Of a stretch of 10,927 bases of DNA, positions 6,056 to 10,927 are shown one piece after another. Where the stretch lies: contig JAAEMC010000394.1 of NCBI GenBank assembly GCA_024225895.1, positions 1 to 10,927 of the forward strand, given 5' to 3'. Every line of letters begins with the position of its first letter. Position 1 is the first letter of the stretch. The stretch is from Desulfobacteraceae bacterium (GTDB taxonomy: Bacteria > Desulfobacterota > Desulfobacteria > Desulfobacterales > Desulfobacteraceae). Both the position numbers and the translations under genes were made by a program. The notes under the pieces were generated by a model, which saw only the letters and a program-made list of their open reading frames with translations, did no database searches and was not told the DNA's origin.

Positions 6056-8146
6056 ATGCAATCAAAAATAACAGGCCTGCCGGACCTGTCCCGTACCCTG
6101 GAACTGGCGGTCCGACATCATCAGAATAAGGATTTTAAGCAGGCAGAAAAACTATACCAGTCTATACTGACCAAAGACCCCAACAATGCAGATGTCAACC
6201 GGCTCATGGGGATCCTTGCCCACCAGGCCGGTAAACATGAGGCAGCGATCGGTTATTTTCAAAGGGCCATAAAGACACTGCCACGGTTTGCAGAGGCCTA
6301 CAATAGCCAGGGGGTTTCATTAAAAGCTTTGAACCGATTGGATGAGGCTATTTCAAACTTTCACAAAGCCATCAACATTAAACCTGACTATGCCGAGGCG
6401 TATTACAACCTGGGAAACACATACAAAGCATCCGGCAACACTCCAAAGGGAATTGAAAGTTACCAAAAAGCCATTGCCATCCGACCGGACTACAGCCTGG
6501 CACATAATAATCTTGGAGGGACTCTCGAGGAGACCGGCCAGATAGAAGGCGCTATCCATCACCTGAAAAAGGCAATTCAATTTCATCCCCGGTATGACGA
6601 AGCATACTATAATCTGGCCAATGCACTAAAGGCTTCAGGACAATTTGACACTGCAATTAACGCTTATAAAAAGGCCATCTCCATCCGGCCGGATTATATT
6701 CAGGCCTATAATAATCTGGGTGCAGTATACAGGGAAATCGGCCAGTTGATCCAAGCCATTGCCGTTTACCGGAAAGCCCTTGCCATCAAGCCCGATTATG
6801 CAGAAGCCTACAACAATCTTGGGAACTGCCTCAAGGATACCGGGCAGCTGGACAATGCTGTTAAGCATTTTGAAAAGGCCATTACCCTTAAAAGGGATTA
6901 TGTGGAAGCTTACAACAATCTCGGAGTTGTCCATAAACAGGCCCGGCAGCTCGGAAAAGCTACCAAAGCCTATCACAAAGCCCTGTCCATCAACCCGGAT
7001 TATGCAGAAGCCCTCAACAACCTCGGGGTCGTCTTTGAAGAAGAGGGCGAAACCAAAGAGGCCATTGAGTACTTTAAAAAAGCCCTGGCAGCCAAGCCCG
7101 AATATGCTGCGGCAATGAGACACCTGGCCCAGTCGGTTAAATTTGCAAGCCAGGATGACAGGGTCACTTCCATGAAAACCCTTTTTCATAAAGACAGTGC
7201 TTCCGATGAAGACAAGATGCACCTGGGCTTTGGGCTGGGCAAGATATTTTCAGACCTGAAGAAATATGAAAAAGGCTTTGATTATATTCTGGAAGCCAAC
7301 AGATTCAAACGCAAGGATTTAGACTACAATATTGCTGATGACCAGGCCCTTTTCAATTCTATCAAGGCGGTTTTCAATGCCTATTGCTTTACCGAATACA
7401 AGACCGCGGGCTCAACCGATGCAACCCCTATATTCATCGTCGGTATGCCGCGATCAGGAACCAGCCTGGTAGAGCAGATTCTGTCCAGCCATTCCAAGGT
7501 GTTTGGGGGGGGCGAGCTCCCAGACATTCCGGAAGTGGCCAACCAGTATCTCATGAACCCGGCCAGAAAAAAAGAAAACCTGCTGGCCAATGCCCCTTTA
7601 AAAATATTTAATACCGCCGGCCAAGAATATGTCCGGCGTATCCGTCGGTTTTCAAGCTCAGCCCTGCACATTACCGATAAAATGCCCCACAATTTTTTGC
7701 AGGTGGGCCTGATCAAGCTGATATTGCCTAAAGCAAAGATTATCCATTGTATGCGGGATCCTATGGATACCTGCTTTTCCATTTTTAAGCATTATTTCCC
7801 TGGGCCGTCATCCCCGGAATATGCTTATGATATGACGGATCTGGGGATGTTTTACACACTTTACCTGGATATAATGGACCACTGGCGGGCGGTACTGCCG
7901 GGGTTCACGTACGATATCCAATATGAAAATCTGGTGGAAAACCAGGAAACCGAAACCCGAAGACTCCTGGAGTTTTGCGCCCTGGACTGGGAGGAGGCCT
8001 GCCTGTCCTTTCACAAAACCAAGAGAACCGTGGCCACGGCCAGCTCATCTCAGGTGCGAAAGCCGATATACAAAGGATCGGTCCGGCTTTGGAAGCGATA
8101 TGAAAACCAATTAGCGCCCCTCTGGAAAGCGATTTATGGCGAATGA
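6056..8146 (+). CDS. TPR-repeat sulfotransferase
   Basis: A 696-residue, probably cytoplasmic protein with two parts. Residues 11-350 are ten consecutive 34-residue tetratricopeptide repeats, most with the pattern (A/V)EAYNNLG...G...AI..Y.KA(I/L).I.PDY. Residues about 455-696 form a PAPS-dependent sulfotransferase domain. The 5'-phosphosulfate-binding loop is GMPRSGTS (463-470, in TPIFIVGMPRSGTSLVEQIL), and the 3'-phosphate-binding segment has Arg567 and Ser575 (HCMRDPMDTCFSIF). A late QVRKPIYKGSVRLWKRYE segment is also typical. Such fusions are often called tyrosyl-protein-sulfotransferase-like, but the acceptor is unknown; the TPR part presumably binds the acceptor protein. There is no signal peptide. 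AAGGA at 6044-6048 places the start at ATG 6056. A run of eight G bases (7505-7512) encodes Gly484-486. The stop overlaps a possible small ORF (ATGA). Genes for PAPS synthesis are not in view. Confidence 0.93.
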   Translation: MQSKITGLPDLSRTLELAVRHHQNKDFKQAEKLYQSILTKDPNNADVNRLMGILAHQAGKHEAAIGYFQRAIKTLPRFAEAYNSQGVSLKALNRLDEAISNFHKAINIKPDYAEAYYNLGNTYKASGNTPKGIESYQKAIAIRPDYSLAHNNLGGTLEETGQIEGAIHHLKKAIQFHPRYDEAYYNLANALKASGQFDTAINAYKKAISIRPDYIQAYNNLGAVYREIGQLIQAIAVYRKALAIKPDYAEAYNNLGNCLKDTGQLDNAVKHFEKAITLKRDYVEAYNNLGVVHKQARQLGKATKAYHKALSINPDYAEALNNLGVVFEEEGETKEAIEYFKKALAAKPEYAAAMRHLAQSVKFASQDDRVTSMKTLFHKDSASDEDKMHLGFGLGKIFSDLKKYEKGFDYILEANRFKRKDLDYNIADDQALFNSIKAVFNAYCFTEYKTAGSTDATPIFIVGMPRSGTSLVEQILSSHSKVFGGGELPDIPEVANQYLMNPARKKENLLANAPLKIFNTAGQEYVRRIRRFSSSALHITDKMPHNFLQVGLIKLILPKAKIIHCMRDPMDTCFSIFKHYFPGPSSPEYAYDMTDLGMFYTLYLDIMDHWRAVLPGFTYDIQYENLVENQETETRRLLEFCALDWEEACLSFHKTKRTVATASSSQVRKPIYKGSVRLWKRYENQLAPLWKAIYGE
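6086..7105 (+). repeat. Ten in-frame 102-bp TPR-coding repeats
   Basis: The TPR array is uninterrupted and every unit is exactly 34 codons, so the DNA carries a 102-bp period over ten units. Units starting at residues 11, 45, 79, 113, 147, 181, 215, 249, 283 and 317 are seen, with a degenerate eleventh start at 351. Units are related but diverged at DNA level, so copy-number change by recombination is possible but recent expansion is not evident. Confidence 0.85.
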
Positions 8147-8310
8147 TCAAAACGGATACCGGACCCTTGCTACTTTGGATATGGAATACCACAGACGTTT
8201 GCAATATTGAGGATGTACTTCAAAAGACAGGAAGCCCTACTTTGAAACCGTTTTTATGGATTTATGACCGCCCTTTTGTTATAAGATCAGGTCATGGTTC
8301 ATGCAGGTAA
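8143..8310 (+). CDS. Possible small protein of 55 residues, unrecognised
   Basis: An open frame from ATG 8143 to TAA 8308-8310 overlaps the sulfotransferase stop as ATGA, a common arrangement for translational coupling. The predicted peptide begins MIKTDTGPLLLWIWN and contains several Trp residues (WIWN, FLWIYDRPF) and two Cys, with no membrane segment or known motif. No convincing Shine-Dalgarno is present. The last codons lie inside the tandem repeat at 8303-8338. It fills most of the 215-bp gap before hisD. I do not recognise it; it may be a real coupled gene or chance. Confidence 0.3.
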   Translation: MIKTDTGPLLLWIWNTTDVCNIEDVLQKTGSPTLKPFLWIYDRPFVIRSGHGSCR

Positions 8311-8338
8311 TAAAAACCTAGCAGGTAATGAAAACCTA
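8303..8338 (+). repeat. 18-bp tandem duplication upstream of hisD
   Basis: Two adjacent copies, GCAGGTAATAAAAACCTA (8303-8320) and GCAGGTAATGAAAACCTA (8321-8338), differ at one base. Each copy has AGGT and ACCT arms that could pair (4 bp), and the junction ACCT-AGC-AGGT can pair too. The repeat ends 23 bp before the hisD ATG, so it lies in the hisD leader or promoter region and overlaps the end of the possible 55-codon ORF. Confidence 0.8.
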
Positions 8339-8361
8339 AATGATAAGAAAGACAAAAGACA

Positions 8362-9672
8362 ATGAAAATATACAGCTATCCGTCCAAAAAAGCAGAAAAA
8401 AGGGTCAATGATACCATCAGCCGGGGGCTTGGCTTTACCTCGGATGATTATAAAAATGTTGAAAAATATATCGAAGATATCAAGATTAGGGGTGATGAGG
8501 CCCTTGTAGAATACACCAATCAATTTGACTCAAAAGCTGTGACCATTGAAAACCTGAAAGTAAGCCGGGACGAATTTGAACAGGCATTAAAAGAAGTCGA
8601 GCCCTCGTTTTTAAAAACCCTGGACACATCCATTAGCCAGGTTAAATACTTCCATGCCAAGCAAAAGGAAAAATCCTGGGTGGATACTCCCAGAAACGGG
8701 GTGATGCTGGGCCAGCTTGTGAAACCTGTAAGCGCTGCCGGTGTATACGCACCAGGGGCCAAGGGCGGGAAAACCCCTCTGGTTTCTTCAGTTCTCATGG
8801 GCGGGATTCCGGCAAAAGTCGCCGGTGTTCAATCCATATCATTGATGACGCCTCCCATGGAAAACGGGCAGATCAATCCCCATATCCTCGCGGCTGCTCA
8901 AAAAGTGGGGATTCAAGATGTTTTCAAGGCCGGCAGTGCATGGGCTATTGCTGCCTTTGCCTTTGGCACCCAAACCGTGCCCAAGGTGGATGTGATTGTC
9001 GGCCCGGGCAATATCTATGTAACCCTGGCAAAAAAAATCGTCTCCGGCATGGTGGGCATTGACATGATTGCGGGCCCCAGCGAAATTCTGGTAATTGCGG
9101 ACAAGGATGCTAACCCGGATTTCATTGCCGCAGACCTTCTTTCCCAGGCAGAGCATGATGTCATGGCATCCTCCATTCTGGTCACAGATTCGGAAAATAT
9201 CGCAAACAAAACGGCTGCTGCTGTTCAACATCAGGTAGAAAAATTATCCAGAAAAAAAATCGCAAAACAATCCATTGATAATTTTGGCGCCATCATGCTG
9301 GTGCCGGATATGGAGACCGGCATCGCACTTGCCAACCGGCTGGCTCCTGAGCACCTCGAGCTTATGGTTAAAGAACCCTTTGATTACGTGGGCCAGATTC
9401 AAAATGCCGGCGCCCTCTTCCTTGGCGCTTATACCCCTGAACCAATCGGCGACTATATTGCAGGACCCAACCATGTGCTGCCAACAGCAGGAACCGCACG
9501 CTTTTCTTCTGCTTTAAGTGTTGAACACTTTACAAAGAAAACCAGCTTGATTCACTATTCTAAAAATGCCTTTGAAAAAGAGGCCGATGATGTGATATGC
9601 CTGGCCAAAACAGAAGGGCTGGATGCCCACGCCAATAGTGTGGCCATAAGGAGATTGAAAAAAAAGAATTAA
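8362..9672 (+). CDS. hisD: Histidinol dehydrogenase
   Basis: Zinc enzyme of the last two steps of histidine biosynthesis, oxidising L-histidinol to L-histidine with two NAD+, in the cytoplasm. The protein has 436 residues, the usual family length. Zinc ligands by comparison with the E. coli enzyme are Gln262 and His265 (LSQAEHD), Asp364 (PIGDYIAGPNH) and His423 (LDAHANS). The catalytic pair is Glu330-His331 (LAPEHLEL). The NAD-binding and signature region reads VDVIVGPGNIYVTLAKKIV followed by GIDMIAGPSEILVIAD. The Shine-Dalgarno is weak (purine-rich AAGAAAGA about 10 nt upstream). No other his gene is in the window; the neighbours are a sulfotransferase upstream and a convergent kinase 7 bp downstream, so it is either monocistronic or the tail of the preceding run. 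The enzyme looks intact. Confidence 0.97.
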   Translation: MKIYSYPSKKAEKRVNDTISRGLGFTSDDYKNVEKYIEDIKIRGDEALVEYTNQFDSKAVTIENLKVSRDEFEQALKEVEPSFLKTLDTSISQVKYFHAKQKEKSWVDTPRNGVMLGQLVKPVSAAGVYAPGAKGGKTPLVSSVLMGGIPAKVAGVQSISLMTPPMENGQINPHILAAAQKVGIQDVFKAGSAWAIAAFAFGTQTVPKVDVIVGPGNIYVTLAKKIVSGMVGIDMIAGPSEILVIADKDANPDFIAADLLSQAEHDVMASSILVTDSENIANKTAAAVQHQVEKLSRKKIAKQSIDNFGAIMLVPDMETGIALANRLAPEHLELMVKEPFDYVGQIQNAGALFLGAYTPEPIGDYIAGPNHVLPTAGTARFSSALSVEHFTKKTSLIHYSKNAFEKEADDVICLAKTEGLDAHANSVAIRRLKKKN

Positions 9673-9693
9673 ACAACTGCTATTGAAGTTGTT
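9654..9693 (-). terminator. Weak candidate terminator for the kinase gene
   Basis: On the minus strand a 7-bp A/T-rich stem (AACAACT with AGTTGTT, 9672-9678 and 9687-9693, 8-nt loop) is followed, a few bases on, by a T-rich tract over 9668-9654. It spans the kinase stop codon and the end of hisD. The stem has low GC and the T-tract is offset, so this is only a candidate. Confidence 0.3.
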
Positions 9694-10927
9694 CCAGGGC
9701 TTCTTTAAGGATATCCAGGTTATAAGGTTTGGCAAGGGCCAGGGTAAAACCGAATTCCCCAAAATTTTTCATGACATTGTCGCTGGAATATCCGCTTGAA
9801 ATGATTCCCTTTATATTAGGATTGATGGCCAGCAGTTGCTGCATGGTTTTAACACCGCCCAGACCATATTTGATTTCAAGATCAAGAATGGCAATGTCGA
9901 TGGTCTTTCCGGCAGCATAATGCTCTTCATAAATCATGACAGCCTCTTCCCCTTTTGTGGCCGTCACCGGTTCAAATCCGATGCGTTTGAGTATTTTAGA
10001 AGTAACCTGAAGAACGATATCATCATCATCCATCAAAAGAACCATTGAATTTTTTGTTTCCGGTGCTTTTTGCTTTTTGTCTTTAACTTGCTCTGCAGCC
10101 TTTGCTGGTTTTATACCCCGGGTTTGGGAAACCGGTAAAATAATATCTATCCGGGTGCCTTTTTCAGAAGATGTATGAATAAGAATGTTTCCTCTATGAT
10201 TTTTCACAATGGAATGGGCGACAGAAAGCCCCAGACCTGTTCCTTTGTCTTTTCCCTTGGGCTTGGTCGAATAGTAAGGCTCAAAGATATGGTCGATATC
10301 CTCTTCCCGAATCCCGCGCCCCTTATCTTCTACGGAAATGATAATACAATCAGGCCTGCTTTTGTATTTCTTACATTGGATCATCACTGTATCCATTCCG
10401 TCCATAGCTTCAAAAGCATTGACAACTACATTTTTGAGAACTTCTTTAAGCTGATGGGGGTCTGCTTCAATGTGTCGGGGCATATCCTTGAACTGAAGTT
10501 GATATTCCAGATTTTGTGATGCAGAGATGGACTGAAGTGTTTTCATCAGAAAGGACCGGATTTCAATTTTGTGTTTAACGATTATGCCGCCGTCTGAAAA
10601 TACAATAAACTTGGAAGCCAGTTCTTTTGCCTGAACAACAGATTTTTCCGCATCTTCAAGGAACTGAATCACTTCTGCATTGCTGGAAACCATTTGAGCC
10701 AGGTTAATATTGCCCAGCGTGACAGATAAAGTATTGTTAAAATCATGGGCAATGCCTCCGGCAAGGGTGCCGATGGCCTTAAGCTTTTCAGATTTCAAGA
10801 GCTTTTCCCGGGTTTCCGCAAGTTTTTGTTCTGCATATTTACGTTCGGTAATATCCCTTACAATTGCCTGGATATACTTTTTTTTCCCAATCACGAACTG
10901 ATTGAGGGAAACCTCGGTATGAACATC
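9680..10927 (-). CDS. Hybrid sensor histidine kinase with C-terminal receiver, 3' part
   Basis: The C-terminal 415 residues of a hybrid two-component kinase; the reading frame stays open to the right edge, so the true start is outside and GTG 10894 is internal. In order: the end of a PAS/PAC domain (IQAIVRDITERKYAEQKL), a HisKA-type H-box with phospho-His (GTLAGGIAHDFNN, His codon at 10747-10745), and an HATPase domain with N box (LKNVVVNAFEAMDG), G1 box (VEDKGRGI), F box (IFEPYYSTK) and G2 box (GTGLGLSVAHSIV). A basic linker leads to a receiver domain with acidic DDDD near its start, phospho-acceptor Asp (IAILDLE, codon at 9883-9881), a Ser pair (ISSGYS) and Lys (LAKPYN). The residue usually Pro after the acceptor Asp is Lys (DLEIKYG). 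No membrane segment is visible in this portion. The signal and the phosphorelay partner are unknown. It is convergent with hisD (7-bp gap). Confidence 0.93.
   Translation of the reverse strand, partial: DVHTEVSLNQFVIGKKKYIQAIVRDITERKYAEQKLAETREKLLKSEKLKAIGTLAGGIAHDFNNTLSVTLGNINLAQMVSSNAEVIQFLEDAEKSVVQAKELASKFIVFSDGGIIVKHKIEIRSFLMKTLQSISASQNLEYQLQFKDMPRHIEADPHQLKEVLKNVVVNAFEAMDGMDTVMIQCKKYKSRPDCIIISVEDKGRGIREEDIDHIFEPYYSTKPKGKDKGTGLGLSVAHSIVKNHRGNILIHTSSEKGTRIDIILPVSQTRGIKPAKAAEQVKDKKQKAPETKNSMVLLMDDDDIVLQVTSKILKRIGFEPVTATKGEEAVMIYEEHYAAGKTIDIAILDLEIKYGLGGVKTMQQLLAINPNIKGIISSGYSSDNVMKNFGEFGFTLALAKPYNLDILKEALEQLQ

Noticed and set aside
5839..6129. 96-codon plus-strand frame bridging the phosphoesterase and sulfotransferase genes
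   Set aside because: It overlaps both conserved genes out of frame, begins deep inside the first, and its product is low in recognisable structure.
6635..7222. 195-codon minus-strand open frame opposite the TPR array
   Set aside because: Its length follows from the repeated codon pattern of the TPR units; the predicted protein is a periodic mirror of the repeats.
8299..8523. 74-codon minus-strand frame over the hisD start
   Set aside because: Antisense to hisD, rich in Phe and Ile from reversed A-rich codons, and no supporting start signal.
10892..10894. GTG as the start of the histidine kinase
   Set aside because: The frame continues upstream to the window edge with PAS-like sequence, so this GTG is an internal Val.

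Overview
The window reads as chromosomal DNA of a strictly anaerobic bacterium, most probably a sulfate-reducing deltaproteobacterium (Desulfobacterota, Desulfobacterales-like). The basis is a hybrid cluster protein with the anaerobe-type Cys-x2-Cys-x8-Cys-x5-Cys N-terminus, a divergent Crp/Fnr regulator of the HcpR kind, a tungsten-type aldehyde:ferredoxin oxidoreductase, a TPR-sulfotransferase and a hybrid kinase. The taxonomic call is inference; there is no rRNA or other marker gene here. I see no tRNA, rRNA, CRISPR array, transposase or integrase. Genes are densely packed.

Region 1 (1-4785) is a redox/nitrosative-stress block. The 5' two thirds or so of hcp lies on the minus strand. It is separated by about 180 bp from a plus-strand run of three genes: a Crp/Fnr-family regulator, an RtcB-family RNA ligase overlapping it by up to 8 nt, and an AOR-family oxidoreductase. 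That run ends at a textbook rho-independent terminator (4751-4785). The divergent spacer carries a near-perfect FNR-type palindrome (TTGATCTGGATCAA, 980-993). The regulator's recognition helix carries the matching E-x-x-S-R motif, so the regulator probably controls its own operon and hcp. The regulator has no ATG, GTG or TTG start that gives a complete effector domain; the best start is an ATC at 1073.

Region 2 (4791-8362) holds a membrane-anchored calcineurin-like metallophosphoesterase whose ATG lies 5 nt after the terminator U-tract. It is followed by a large cytoplasmic protein with ten regular 34-residue TPR units fused to a PAPS-dependent sulfotransferase domain. Next comes a possible 55-codon ORF joined by an ATGA overlap, and an 18-bp tandem duplication just before hisD.

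Region 3 (8362-10927) has a complete hisD (histidinol dehydrogenase), with all zinc and catalytic residues, outside any his operon visible here. Converging on it with a 7-bp gap is the 3' part of a hybrid sensor histidine kinase with a C-terminal receiver domain, which runs off the right edge.

The most interesting point is the co-transcription of an RNA ligase (with an unusual Lys/Arg tail) and a W/Mo aldehyde oxidoreductase with the likely nitrosative-stress regulator of hcp. This suggests RNA repair and aldehyde or redox detoxification under one regulon.
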